From Lacibacter sp. H375 (GTDB taxonomy: Bacteria; Bacteroidota; Bacteroidia; Chitinophagales; Chitinophagaceae), in NCBI RefSeq assembly GCF_037892425.1, contig NZ_JBBKTT010000001.1, positions 1-64,000 on the forward strand: DNA of 64,000 nucleotides, read 5' to 3'. Below are positions 17,671 to 26,636 of the stretch, in pieces. A program made the position numbers and the translations under genes. Position 1 is the first letter of the stretch, and each line of letters begins with the position of its first letter. The notes under the pieces were generated by a model, which had not been told where the DNA came from, did no database searches, and worked only from the letters and a program-made list of their open reading frames with translations.

Positions 17671-17700
17671 TGGTCGGTACGGCCCTTGGCCGTCAGACCA
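17671..17700 (+). other. Stable hairpin just after argS
   Basis: TGGTC (17671-17675) pairs with GACCA (17696-17700) and, inside, ACGGCC (17679-17684) pairs with GGCCGT (17688-17693) with a three-base loop. No T run follows, so it is not itself a terminator; it may protect the mRNA end or be a repeat fragment. Confidence 0.5.
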
Positions 17701-17707
17701 CAAATAG

Positions 17708-17740
17708 AAAAAGCGGCAGGATCACTCTTGCCGCTTTTTT
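17708..17740. terminator. Bidirectional terminator between argS and the TonB receptor gene
   Basis: AAAAAGCGGCA and TGCCGCTTTTT form the stem (17708-17718 with 17729-17739), loop GGATCACTCT. T runs occur on both strands, so it can serve argS and the convergent receptor gene ending at 17758. Confidence 0.88.
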
Positions 17741-17757
17741 AACTTCCCTATTTTCTG

Positions 17758-20001
17758 CTACTCAATATTCACTCTTATTCCTAAAAACATTCTTCTTCCA
17801 CTCAACGGAGCATAGTTATATGAAGGATCGAAAGTATATCCGTTTGGATTATTCACCTGATCATTTACACGTTTATCAAACGGATCTTCTGGTCGCAGAA
17901 TCGGATCATTGGGCATAAAGTTCAAAAGGTTCTTAACTCCGCCATACATTTCCACTTTCTTACCAATGCGTTGCGTCAGCTGCAGATTTGCCAAAGTAAA
18001 CCATGGAGAATACTCAGGACGAAAATCATTCGGAACAACAGGCAAACGTTGCGGACCAAAAACTTTACCTGTAAGATCAACTGCCAGTTTCCATTTGGGG
18101 AAAGTATAACTCACTGCATAATTACCTGAAAATTTCGGAGCAAATAGTTGCTGTTGTTTTTCGACAACCCCATCACGATTTTCTTCCTTTGTAAATACAT
18201 CCATTAATGTAATGCCTGCAATGATCTTAAGCCTGTTTTTAAAAGCAAAATCAGTATTGAGTGTAAACCCTTTTGATACTGCATAGCCGTCTATGTTTTT
18301 ATAAATGATCTTCTGCGGATCAGTATCGTAATCAGGAATGATCTTGTTGGTGAAATAAGTATAAAACAATGTTGCATCTAATGTAATAAAACCAAACGAT
18401 GGGGTAAACGTACCTGTGTAATTCACATTGCCATTCCAGCTACGCTCAGGATTCAATGATTCAGCGATCACCACTTCTCTTGCACCACTTAATGCTGCAT
18501 GATCTTCTGTAAACAGGTTTACAATTCTAAAACCATTTCCTGCACTGAAACGAAATATCTGGTTTTGACCGTTGTTCCACTTCAATGCTAACCGTGGCGA
18601 CACAATTCCACCTTGAACATTTGTTAATTCATAACGCACACCGGCAAGCATTGTCCAACGATCATTAAATTTTAATTCATCCTGCACAAATAAGCCTTGC
18701 AGTTTTTGAACAGATGGTTGTGTGGTTACACCATCGGGTTTTGCCGTTGCTACTGTATTATCATCGTACCAAATAAAACGGTAAGGTAAGCCGGCAGAAA
18801 TATTATGTTTCCCAATTTCTTTATTCCAACGTAGTTGAGCAAACGCACTATGCTGTTTTGCCATGTATGGAATGGTTCCGTAGTAAGAATCCTGATGATG
18901 AAAATTATAGGAGTATTCTAACAGCAGTTGTTCCTTCCCTGCTTTAATACCATAGTTGCCGATCAGCTCCATGCGTTTGGTGTAAATACTTTCACCATAC
19001 ACGCTATCACTTCCTCTCCATGTTTTATTCCATTGCATTTCACCACCCCATCTGTCTTCCGTTAACAAACGAACAGCAAACTGGAAAGGAAGTTTATTTG
19101 TTCGATCAAAGCTCCATTTGTTAAAGAGTGATATACGCTTTTGCAAGGTTACATCTGTGAAATTATCCTGATTCACATCGTAACGTTTACCAAAGTTGAA
19201 TATGTTTACTCCCAACAATGAATGTGCTTTACCGAGTTTGAACTTTGCGCTGATGTCGGCATTCACTTCATCATAAGATGTAGCATATACATCTGCATGA
19301 AACAAAGCAGCAGATCCCGGATCTTTTGTAATGATGTTGATCAAACCTGCTACTGCTTCGCTGCCATACAAAGTAGACGATGGACCTTTTACAATTTCGA
19401 TCCGCTTGATCAGATTAGCAGGTATACCAGAAAAACCATACACCGTTGCAAGGTTGCTTACTACCGGCATACCATCGATCAACACCATCGTGTAAGGGCC
19501 TTCCATACCATTAATATGTATATCACCAGTGTTACACACATTGCAATTCAATTGAGGTTGCACACCATTTACAATTGACAATGCTTCAAATACGGTAGCA
19601 CTTGCATTTTTCTTAAAGAATTTGGCGGAATAAGATTCAACTGCAATCGGGCTGTTTGATTTCCTGATCTCTCTTAATGTACCACTGATCACCACCTCTT
19701 CTAATGATCTCGTTGCCGGTTGCAATTGAACAGAGATCATTTTGGTTGATGCAGAAACAGCGACAGTATCGCTGAGATAACCAATAGCAGTAATTGTAAT
19801 GGTATCACCCGGTGCAACCATAAGGGTAAACTCGCCACGATGATCGGTAAGTACAGATTGCTGCCTGTTTACGTTTTGCACAGTAGCATGTTTGATCCTT
19901 TCTTCCGACCGAAGGTCTACCACCTCCCCCTTAACAGAAAACTGCTGGCCATTTACTACAGCGCTGATTAACATCAATCCCACAAAAATTACACCCCTCA
20001 T
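17758..20001 (-). CDS. TonB-dependent receptor with CxxC plug, likely metal transport
   Basis: 747 residues: signal peptide (to about 19), carboxypeptidase-D-like regulatory domain (about 22-95), plug domain (about 100-225) and a 22-stranded-barrel-type C-terminus. The plug contains NCNVCNTGDIHINGMEG, a CxxC variant I associate with receptors found beside HMA and HYC_CC_PP proteins, then VLIDGMPVVS and IEIVKGPSSTLYGSEAVAGLINI. It should import a metal or metal complex across the outer membrane using TonB energy; copper is a reasonable guess, not proven. It has its own promoter with DtxR/MntR-like half sites (20010-20068) and is separated by a terminator from the next cluster gene. Confidence 0.9.
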   Translation of the reverse strand: MRGVIFVGLMLISAVVNGQQFSVKGEVVDLRSEERIKHATVQNVNRQQSVLTDHRGEFTLMVAPGDTITITAIGYLSDTVAVSASTKMISVQLQPATRSLEEVVISGTLREIRKSNSPIAVESYSAKFFKKNASATVFEALSIVNGVQPQLNCNVCNTGDIHINGMEGPYTMVLIDGMPVVSNLATVYGFSGIPANLIKRIEIVKGPSSTLYGSEAVAGLINIITKDPGSAALFHADVYATSYDEVNADISAKFKLGKAHSLLGVNIFNFGKRYDVNQDNFTDVTLQKRISLFNKWSFDRTNKLPFQFAVRLLTEDRWGGEMQWNKTWRGSDSVYGESIYTKRMELIGNYGIKAGKEQLLLEYSYNFHHQDSYYGTIPYMAKQHSAFAQLRWNKEIGKHNISAGLPYRFIWYDDNTVATAKPDGVTTQPSVQKLQGLFVQDELKFNDRWTMLAGVRYELTNVQGGIVSPRLALKWNNGQNQIFRFSAGNGFRIVNLFTEDHAALSGAREVVIAESLNPERSWNGNVNYTGTFTPSFGFITLDATLFYTYFTNKIIPDYDTDPQKIIYKNIDGYAVSKGFTLNTDFAFKNRLKIIAGITLMDVFTKEENRDGVVEKQQQLFAPKFSGNYAVSYTFPKWKLAVDLTGKVFGPQRLPVVPNDFRPEYSPWFTLANLQLTQRIGKKVEMYGGVKNLLNFMPNDPILRPEDPFDKRVNDQVNNPNGYTFDPSYNYAPLSGRRMFLGIRVNIE

Positions 20002-20009
20002 AATTATTT

Positions 20010-20068
20010 TTTAGACTTGCCTAAATTTATATTTAGACAAATTTAGAAAATCTTTTCATATAGTCAAA
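20010..20068 (-). promoter_or_regulatory. Receptor promoter overlapped by TTTAGAC inverted repeats
   Basis: On the minus strand: TTTG (20068-20065), a 19-bp spacer and TAAATTTG (20045-20038), a textbook Bacteroidota promoter 37 bases before the ATG at 20001. On the plus strand, TTTAGAC-TT-GCCTAAA (20010-20025) is an imperfect palindrome and TTTAGA recurs at 20032-20037 and 20042-20047. These cover the -7 box and the expected transcript start, as a repressor site would. The pattern resembles DtxR/MntR-family operators (inference). Confidence 0.65.
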
Positions 20069-20108
20069 TTAAAATAGCGGAAAAGCTACCGGGCGTGAGC
20101 GAAAACAA

Positions 20109-20137
20109 GAAAGCCTGCTCCAATGGAACAGGCTTTT
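20109..20137 (-). terminator. Intrinsic terminator after the 20207 gene
   Basis: AAAGCCTG (20110-20117) pairs with CAGGCTTT (20129-20136), with an inner TCC/GGA pair. On the minus strand a T-rich stretch follows, ending the upstream cluster transcript before the receptor promoter. Confidence 0.8.
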
Positions 20138-20206
20138 AAACTTATCTGCAACAATTCTTTTTTCGGAATAAAGAAAGGAGAAACAGTAATATCGGTTTAA
20201 TCAGTT

Positions 20207-21025
20207 TCATTTCAATGCATTTAAAAAGTAATGCTCAAGGCTGATGAACACAGAACGTTCGGCCATACGGTGAGCATTGCCTGTCAACTGGTAACGGGCA
20301 CCCACATTAAAACGGGTACTGCTGTTAAAAATCAACTGAACAGCGGGGGCAATATCAATAAAGCCGGCTTTTATATCTGTGCTTTGCTGAGCAAGAAACT
20401 CACAGTATAAATTGATATTTGTTTGTTTATAATTTTCATATTTACGGGGAAACAACAAATAGCCCATCGACAAATTGTATTGTAGCGCCTGGTTTGAAAA
20501 AGGGATTCCTAAATCCAGTTTATCTGTTTTTTCCAACTGTCTTACAAAAGCTACGCCTGCTGATGCTGCAAATTTGTTTACGAGCTGTGTTGCCACCACG
20601 CCCAACTGAATACCACTATTATCACCTTCTAGGTTTAATTCCTGGTACACCAAAGGATTATTACTCCATGCACCAGAAGCATACACTGCAGCACGGAAAT
20701 GTTTATGCACTTCATCGTTACTGTAAAAACGGTACTTGGTATACAGCCTTGCACTTTCAAATTGTTGTTTCGATTCAAAGAACATATTTGAAAAACTTAC
20801 GCCGCCGGTAAGCATCCAGTTCTTTGTTAATCCTAATTGCAACTCAGGCATAAATCTGTACTCACGTTCATTGTTGTGATAAGAACGCATAGTTTTCATG
20901 CCAGCCTTTGCCACAATTGTTTTTGCAGGAATATTCGAAGCCGGGTTAGAAAAAATATATAACTCCTGTCCGTTTGCAATTGAATAGATCAACAGCAACG
21001 AGCTGACGAATAAAAAACGGTACAT
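20207..21025 (-). CDS. Hypothetical outer-membrane barrel-like protein of the metal cluster
   Basis: 272 residues from ATG 21025 (MYRFLFVSSLLLIYSIANGQ, a clear signal peptide); the longer frame to 21049 spoils the signal. The mature part has alternating hydrophobic strands and aromatic girdle residues (LTGGVSFSNMFF, NVGARYQLTGNAHR, VFISLEHYFLNALK ending in a near C-terminal aromatic), suggesting an outer-membrane beta barrel. No family is recognised with confidence. It is last in the HYC_CC_PP-HMA-HMA run, 40 bases after the HMA gene, so a role in metal transfer or tolerance is plausible. Confidence 0.7.
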   Translation of the reverse strand: MYRFLFVSSLLLIYSIANGQELYIFSNPASNIPAKTIVAKAGMKTMRSYHNNEREYRFMPELQLGLTKNWMLTGGVSFSNMFFESKQQFESARLYTKYRFYSNDEVHKHFRAAVYASGAWSNNPLVYQELNLEGDNSGIQLGVVATQLVNKFAASAGVAFVRQLEKTDKLDLGIPFSNQALQYNLSMGYLLFPRKYENYKQTNINLYCEFLAQQSTDIKAGFIDIAPAVQLIFNSSTRFNVGARYQLTGNAHRMAERSVFISLEHYFLNALK

Positions 21026-21065
21026 ATCGTTTGAAAAAAGGGAAGCCATTGGCCTCCCGGATAAT

Positions 21066-21578
21066 TTAAATTGTTACATGATAAACTCGCACACCATTTG
21101 CCTCGCCTGTTTTGAAACTTTCGGCTTTGGTTTGGCCTGCATATTTTTTATATTCTTTTGCCGGTAAAAAATTCTTATCAACAATGGTGATCACTTTCTC
21201 GCCACTTAACTGCTGATTTTTTACAGACAAAAAGTAAAGCTGCTTACCAGCAACAGTAACAGGTTGATCGTTCTGAACAGATACATTATTGAAATTGGCA
21301 ACTATCTGTAATTTGGCAACTGAAAATCCTGCATCTTCCACCTTCTTACGCAACTGATCAAAATTAATATCAGCACCCTCTTTAAAATTGATAATGAAAG
21401 AGGATGTTTTAATATCAGATTCCACACTTGCAATAAACGAAAGTGTTTTCAATGATTTGTTGATGGCGTTACTGCACATGGCACAGGTTAAACCACTTGC
21501 CTGTAAAGTAGCCGATTTAAATTGCGCTGAAGCAGATAAGCCAATCAACACGCTTATAATGAACAAGAACTTTTTCAT
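21066..21578 (-). CDS. Exported heavy-metal-associated (HMA) domain protein
   Basis: 170 residues: signal peptide (MKKFLFIISVLIGLSASAQ) then an HMA domain with the metal motif GLTCAMCSNAINKSL near residues 29-43 and the second half INFDQLRKKVEDAGFSVAKL. The C-terminal 80 residues form a separate beta-rich region (VTVAGKQLYFLSVK, GVRVYHVTI) with no recognised family. It probably binds soft metals such as copper through its CxxC in the periplasm. Confidence 0.85.
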   Translation of the reverse strand: MKKFLFIISVLIGLSASAQFKSATLQASGLTCAMCSNAINKSLKTLSFIASVESDIKTSSFIINFKEGADINFDQLRKKVEDAGFSVAKLQIVANFNNVSVQNDQPVTVAGKQLYFLSVKNQQLSGEKVITIVDKNFLPAKEYKKYAGQTKAESFKTGEANGVRVYHVTI

Positions 21579-21644
21579 AGAAACTTATTTGATGCTTGAG
21601 TAAATAGCTGCTGAGAAATGTTTTCTCAGCAGCTCTATCATATT

Positions 21645-22244
21645 TTAGTGATGTGTGCATTTGCCATCTTTGCAGCAATCGGTCATGGCAACTGTACCTT
21701 CTTTCTTGCAACAATCGCCACCTTTTTCACATTTCATTCCTGCGCAGCAGCCGCCTTCTTTTGCACAAGTACCATTTGCGCAACAATCAGATTTGCCTTC
21801 CACTTTTTTGCAACATGCTTTATCACCAGTGCATTTACCATCTTTCATGCAACATGCAGCAGCTTCAGTTGCTTTTTTGTCTGCCACTTTACGATCGTAC
21901 TTGCAGCACTCGTGTAAATTATTATAAACATCTTCAGGAGCTGTGTACTTTTCGTTATCGTAACCCGCATTAGCAATACCTTTTTGAATTTTTTCATCAG
22001 ATGATTTTGCTGCAGCATATTTTACCGTGAGCATTTTGCTATCCTCATTCCATTCGGCAAATGTTGCACCGTTTGTTTTGGCAGCACCTTCAATCGTTTT
22101 CTTACACATACCACAGTTACCCCATACTTTAAATACAGAAGTTTTTACTGCAGCTTGTTTACCACTTGTTTTTGATTGAGCATTAAGGGTTGAAGTTCCT
22201 GCAAACAAAAAAATGAATGCAGCAATTATTTGGATTGATTTCAT
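21645..22244 (-). CDS. Exported HMA protein with metallothionein-like cysteine-rich tail
   Basis: 199 residues. After a signal peptide (to about 22) comes an HMA domain whose metal loop is GNCGMCKKTIEGAAK near residues 42-56. From residue 111 to the end, 89 residues hold 18 cysteines, mostly as CC pairs with a third Cys four to six residues on (CCMKDGKC, CCANGTC, CCAGMKC, CCKDGKC), ending THH. This is a metallothionein-like chain joined to a metallochaperone domain. High-capacity binding of copper or similar metals in the periplasm is inferred. It is transcribed with the HYC_CC_PP gene upstream and the second HMA gene downstream. Confidence 0.85.
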   Translation of the reverse strand: MKSIQIIAAFIFLFAGTSTLNAQSKTSGKQAAVKTSVFKVWGNCGMCKKTIEGAAKTNGATFAEWNEDSKMLTVKYAAAKSSDEKIQKGIANAGYDNEKYTAPEDVYNNLHECCKYDRKVADKKATEAAACCMKDGKCTGDKACCKKVEGKSDCCANGTCAKEGGCCAGMKCEKGGDCCKKEGTVAMTDCCKDGKCTHH

Positions 22245-22321
22245 GATTTACTAAGTTATAGGTTGATTAAATAAATATACAGTTCTGTAAGTACAGAACA
22301 TTTACAAAATATCAATCTAAA

Positions 22322-22720
22322 CTAAATCAGGAAAGTACTTACATCCCGATAAACCTTGTTGAAGGCTTTGGGAGGAGGAGAAACGTAGGCATCAACCGGA
22401 AGAGCAGTTACACCTTGTTCGGAATCATTTAAATCGATCAACCTCACCGGCTGACCTGCACTAATGCTTGAAAGTTCAAAATCAATCGATGAGGTTAGAT
22501 GTGCATCATTCAACTTTACTTCCGCCACTTCATCCTTGCAACAATGATTTTCAGTTTTGAGCATGCCACATTTATCGCAAGTGCCATCGTTGTGATCTTT
22601 TTCATGACCAAAGCTAATGGATGATATCTTATCCATACAATAATGCACGTTCAAAACCATTCCGCTGGTAGCAGACAGGTAGAACAAGGCAATCATTGAT
22701 ATGAATAACTTCTTCAACAC
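22322..22720 (-). CDS. HYC_CC_PP family protein
   Basis: 132 residues with an N-terminal hydrophobic segment. The three hallmarks are present: HYC at residues 26-28, CC in NHCCKDE, and PPP near residue 116 in YVSPPPKAF, together with a CDKC pair. The family is named for these motifs and often sits beside HMA proteins and TonB receptors. Its biochemical role is not known; metal binding through His/Cys is likely. It heads the metal run on the minus strand. Confidence 0.85.
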   Translation of the reverse strand: MLKKLFISMIALFYLSATSGMVLNVHYCMDKISSISFGHEKDHNDGTCDKCGMLKTENHCCKDEVAEVKLNDAHLTSSIDFELSSISAGQPVRLIDLNDSEQGVTALPVDAYVSPPPKAFNKVYRDVSTFLI

Positions 22721-22764
22721 GTTGACAAAGATAACTATTTGAGACCAAAGGGATATGCAGTGGA

Positions 22765-24789
22765 TCAGTTAACAAAACCCCAATAAACACCAAAACGTAC
22801 GAAAAAACCGGGGGTTGGGTTTAGTGGGGCGGCTAAATTATTGTTTAAGAACCCGTTGCTTACACCCAACTGAAAAGTATTGAGGTTTTCCGCCCTTAAG
22901 AACATGCTTAAACTTCTGATGCGAAATTGAACATAAGCAGCGATATCCGGGAGATTATTGATGGTAGTATCGTTCTGCAAAAAGAACTGGCCGAGTATGG
23001 GTGAAAACCCATCGCCTTTATAAGGGGTGTGATAACGTAACTCAACACCCGTACTCAGGTTAAGCGTTTTAAAGAACTTGCCTTCAAATGCAAAACGGTT
23101 CCGGGTAAACAACAAAGGCAGATTAACGGGGGCACCTGCTGTTGATTGCTGCGCATATGCTTCAATATACCAGTTCCAGTGACGGCCGATACGAAACTGT
23201 TTTTCCAATTGCAATTGAAGTACGTTGAATAAGGTAGCTTCCTGATCGGCCTGTGAATAATTTTTAAAGTAGATATAATTTGCTGCAAGAAAATACTTTG
23301 CTCCCAATTTTAATTTCTGCTGCGGCAATTCATACAAGGCTGATGCAACAGTAGTGTTTTCATTTCCAAAACTTGTATTACCAAGATTCAGTTTTTTGAA
23401 ATTACTTAAATCGTCATGAATAAAAGATGGCTTGCGGTTTACGTTGTCAAAACCAAGTGTGAGATAACCAAGTTTTTGCCCGATCAAACGTTTTAATGAA
23501 GCGTGCACATTGTAATCACCGGCGTTAAACCCACCGATGTACAATGTACCCGCAAGTTCCATATCCCATTTTTTATTCTTTGTTTTATTACGATACTCAC
23601 CATTCAAAAAAAGGTTGGAGAAGGAAGGTTCTGCTGTTCCAAAATCTGCTGTGAGCTGTTGATAACCTGCTGCCGCTTTAATGAACTGCTGTTGGTTTTT
23701 AATATCAGGGAAAGAATAAATAGCTACTTCGTTTGTGAATGTTTGCCAGTAATCTTTTATGCCCAACGTGTCGGGAAGATTATTTAAACCATACAATAAA
23801 TTGTAACCGGCGGTATCAACTTTTGAATCAACAAATTCAAACTTATAACGATTCAACTGCACTGTATGTTGAAAACGAAATCGTGGATAATACAAATAAA
23901 CAGTGGTTGTATCATTTACTACAAGTGAATCCCTTTTACCAATATCATAATGATGACGGACTAAGAAATTTGATACAGTATAACGATTGCCCGTTGTAAT
24001 GGCATTACTCAAAAAACTATTCTGAATCGCTTCAGCGCCACCAATATTGGTTGGTATGCTGAAACGCTCTGCAAAAAAGGGTAAACTGTCGAGGAACTTT
24101 GTACTTTTTATACCGCCATTCTCTGTTGCGCCGATCTTGTTGTTTGCCGCAATAAAGTAAACAGTATATCTTCTGTTTGGCGTGGTATACCAGGTATTAA
24201 AATTTAGATTCGTGTGATTATTCTTTGTGTTCCTGAAAATACCCGGTGCATTAATGAGTTTAAAATTAAAAGCGAAGTTCCAGTTGTAACGGATGTTTTG
24301 TGTATGCAGCACACCAATATTCTGTTCAACCTTTGCACCAAGAATATAATCAAGTTGTGTGTACGGTCTTGTTGTGTTGTAAAACTTTGTTTCTTCCAGC
24401 CTTGGTATGTATGCATCATAAGCATGAAATCCATGATCCCAACCTGGTTTCATATTCGGACTGAACAATAAACTGCGGGATGCACTACCTGTGTTGCCCA
24501 AAAAAATATGCGTCCATGGAAGATGCCATTTCTTGCTGAAATCATTCACCGTTGAATCGAGAAAATAAAACCGAGCCGTGTCTAAATAACGAAATGCAAC
24601 GGTAATCGAATCTTCAAAGCCGGTACGGTGTAACAACGAATCTTTAAACGGACCACCGCCGCCGCCCCCGCCGCCACCAATTCTGTTTCCGCCCAATAAA
24701 CCGGCACCCGGCAAACGTTGCAAAGGGTTCTGCGCCTGCAAAACATAGGATGAAATGAACAAGAAAAATAACAGCAGTAACCGGGTCAT
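22765..24789 (-). CDS. Putative porin
   Basis: 674 residues from ATG 24789 (MTRLLLLFFLFISSYVLQAQ, signal peptide); the longer frame adds 21 residues that would hide the signal. The sequence fits the Bacteroidota putative-porin family: an N-terminal segment with RSLLFSPNMKPGWDHGFHAYDAY, then many amphipathic strands ending in PTPGFFVRFGVYWGFVN. A run of nine glycines near residues 37-45 (24652-24679) precedes the barrel. It is 44 bases upstream of the HYC_CC_PP gene on the same strand, so co-transcription with the metal genes is possible. Confidence 0.8.
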   Translation of the reverse strand: MTRLLLLFFLFISSYVLQAQNPLQRLPGAGLLGGNRIGGGGGGGGGPFKDSLLHRTGFEDSITVAFRYLDTARFYFLDSTVNDFSKKWHLPWTHIFLGNTGSASRSLLFSPNMKPGWDHGFHAYDAYIPRLEETKFYNTTRPYTQLDYILGAKVEQNIGVLHTQNIRYNWNFAFNFKLINAPGIFRNTKNNHTNLNFNTWYTTPNRRYTVYFIAANNKIGATENGGIKSTKFLDSLPFFAERFSIPTNIGGAEAIQNSFLSNAITTGNRYTVSNFLVRHHYDIGKRDSLVVNDTTTVYLYYPRFRFQHTVQLNRYKFEFVDSKVDTAGYNLLYGLNNLPDTLGIKDYWQTFTNEVAIYSFPDIKNQQQFIKAAAGYQQLTADFGTAEPSFSNLFLNGEYRNKTKNKKWDMELAGTLYIGGFNAGDYNVHASLKRLIGQKLGYLTLGFDNVNRKPSFIHDDLSNFKKLNLGNTSFGNENTTVASALYELPQQKLKLGAKYFLAANYIYFKNYSQADQEATLFNVLQLQLEKQFRIGRHWNWYIEAYAQQSTAGAPVNLPLLFTRNRFAFEGKFFKTLNLSTGVELRYHTPYKGDGFSPILGQFFLQNDTTINNLPDIAAYVQFRIRSLSMFLRAENLNTFQLGVSNGFLNNNLAAPLNPTPGFFVRFGVYWGFVN

Positions 24790-24886
24790 ATAAGAAAAAT
24801 GGGCTGTTAAAGCCCGTGCAAAAATAAATGAATTGAAATTGGCAGATGACAATTGATTCTTAAAATATGGTTCAATTCAGGTTTTA

Positions 24887-25792
24887 TCACTTTTTAAATA
24901 CAATATTCTCCGATTCACTTTGTAATGAGGCTACATAGGCATTCACATCATCCAATTTTTTAACCGACCCGTCTTCTGTAATAGCAAATGCTGTAAACCC
25001 TGATTGCTGTAATAAAGTCACCGCTTTCTGGTGTGGCTCATTTTTTCTTGCTTCGCTTAAATACTCCATGATCAGCACACAATTGTTTGCGGCAATATAA
25101 TTTACAAGACCATTTATTACATTGAGCTCCCCTCCCTCTACATCTATCTTGATCATGGAAGGTTTGTATCGCCTTTCTTCAATTAATTGATCCAAAACAA
25201 TGGAAGACACTTTTTTTATCTCTGGCTGATATTTCGATAACCACGCTTCTTCTTCAAATTGGTCAATATCGGTTGTATTGAACTCAGAAAACAAAACCGG
25301 AAATTCATAAAATAACAGCTCTTCAGTTGTATCAGAAACGGCTGCATTGTAAAGGTGAATATTTCTTTTGCTTGCTGCGTTTTGCTGCAATAGTTTAAAA
25401 TTCGTTGATGATGGTTCGAATGAACAAACCACTCCTGATTCACCCACAAGTTTTACTGCTAACAATGTATAATATCCGAAATGAGCACCAACATCGAAGA
25501 AACAGGCAGCTTCACTTAAATTCTGGATCATGAATTTTGCCAGTCTTATTTCTGATGGATCGGCTTTGCCGCCTGTTAAATAAATATCGGTAGCTGCAGG
25601 AAGCATCAAATGCATTTCTGAATCAAAAAAAGTAGTTGCTTTTACAGGCATTCCTTTTTTAATCCATGGATATACAATGGTGCGATACCCAACTGCAAGC
25701 ACATATTTCATGGGATGATGCAAAAGGCGCCTTAGCTTACTCAGCTTTGCAAGCATTTCAACTTGTGCTAATTTATTACCCAGGCTTTGCAT
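24887..25792 (-). CDS. FkbM family methyltransferase
   Basis: 301 residues with the SAM-binding core FFDVGAHFGYYTLLAVKL near 98-115, FEPSSTNFKLL (motif II), and the FkbM signature MIKIDVEGGELNVINGL near 214-230. FkbM enzymes O-methylate sugars or natural products; the target here is unknown. It lies 22 bases after the purine nucleoside phosphorylase gene, which is probably chance clustering. Confidence 0.9.
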   Translation of the reverse strand: MQSLGNKLAQVEMLAKLSKLRRLLHHPMKYVLAVGYRTIVYPWIKKGMPVKATTFFDSEMHLMLPAATDIYLTGGKADPSEIRLAKFMIQNLSEAACFFDVGAHFGYYTLLAVKLVGESGVVCSFEPSSTNFKLLQQNAASKRNIHLYNAAVSDTTEELLFYEFPVLFSEFNTTDIDQFEEEAWLSKYQPEIKKVSSIVLDQLIEERRYKPSMIKIDVEGGELNVINGLVNYIAANNCVLIMEYLSEARKNEPHQKAVTLLQQSGFTAFAITEDGSVKKLDDVNAYVASLQSESENIVFKK

Positions 25793-25814
25793 GATGGGTT
25801 ACTACAATTGAAAC

Positions 25815-26636
25815 TTAAAGTTCAATGATGAGTTGTTTCACAATGGCTGTCATCTTTGGCTCTGCTTCCTTTGCAGCTTGTAAGACTTCTTCGTGTGTAA
25901 TAATATTTTCTTCTTCACGAATACCAATATCGGTGATTACACTCATTGCAAAAACAGGAATACCCATGTGAATAGCTGCAATTACTTCAGCAACGGTGCT
26001 CATGCCCACTGCATCGCCACCAAGCATATGGATCATTTTATATTCACTGCGTGTTTCAAATGTAGGACCTGTTACACCGCAATACACTCCTTCTTTCACA
26101 TCAATGTTCATGTTGGCCGCAATGGCCTTTGCTTTTTTGATGAAGTCTTTTTTGTACGGCTCACTCATATCGGGAAAACGTGGACCAAGTTCACTCATAT
26201 TTTTACCGATAAGTGGGTTGGGTGTAAGCTGACTGATATGATCTTTGATGATCATAAGATCACCAACTTTAAATGATGTATTAACACCCCCTGCCGCATT
26301 ACTGATAACAAATGATTGCACACCTAAATACTTCATTACACGGATGGGATACACTACATCACCTATTGAATAACCTTCATAGTAATGAAAACGACCGGCC
26401 ATTACCACTACGCTCTTGTTTCCAAGTTTACCAAATACCAGCTTCCCTTTATGTCCTTCAACTGTTGATACAGGGAAGTGCGGTATATCGTTATAGCTGA
26501 TCTCTTTTTCTATCTGCAATTCATCGGTAAAATGACCAAGGCCACTACCTAAAACTACACCCACTGTTGATTCCTGAGCATACTGGCTGCGGATGTAAGC
26601 AACCGTTTGGTTGATCTTATTCAGTAATTCTCCCAT
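25815..26636 (-). CDS. Purine nucleoside phosphorylase (trimeric, PNP family)
   Basis: 273 residues. Catalyses phosphorolysis of purine nucleosides in salvage. Visible are the phosphate-binding GVVLGSGLGHF (25-35), GRFHYYEGY (83-91), SNAAGGVN, and the purine-site GVYCGVTGPTFETRSEY and GGDAVGMSTVAEVIAA. The length and these motifs fit the low-molecular-mass trimeric class. The start MGELLNKINQTVAYIRSQ fits relatives. Confidence 0.95.
   Translation of the reverse strand: MGELLNKINQTVAYIRSQYAQESTVGVVLGSGLGHFTDELQIEKEISYNDIPHFPVSTVEGHKGKLVFGKLGNKSVVVMAGRFHYYEGYSIGDVVYPIRVMKYLGVQSFVISNAAGGVNTSFKVGDLMIIKDHISQLTPNPLIGKNMSELGPRFPDMSEPYKKDFIKKAKAIAANMNIDVKEGVYCGVTGPTFETRSEYKMIHMLGGDAVGMSTVAEVIAAIHMGIPVFAMSVITDIGIREEENIITHEEVLQAAKEAEPKMTAIVKQLIIEL

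Noticed and set aside
21618-21973. Overlapping plus-strand frames rich in Cys, Phe and Leu opposite the cysteine-rich HMA gene
   Set aside because: They arise from the repeated TGC/TGT codons read in reverse; the minus-strand frame has a signal peptide and a metal domain.
25893-26276. 127-residue His/Cys/Phe-rich frame opposite the purine nucleoside phosphorylase gene
   Set aside because: Antisense shadow; the odd composition follows from the phosphorylase codons on the other strand.
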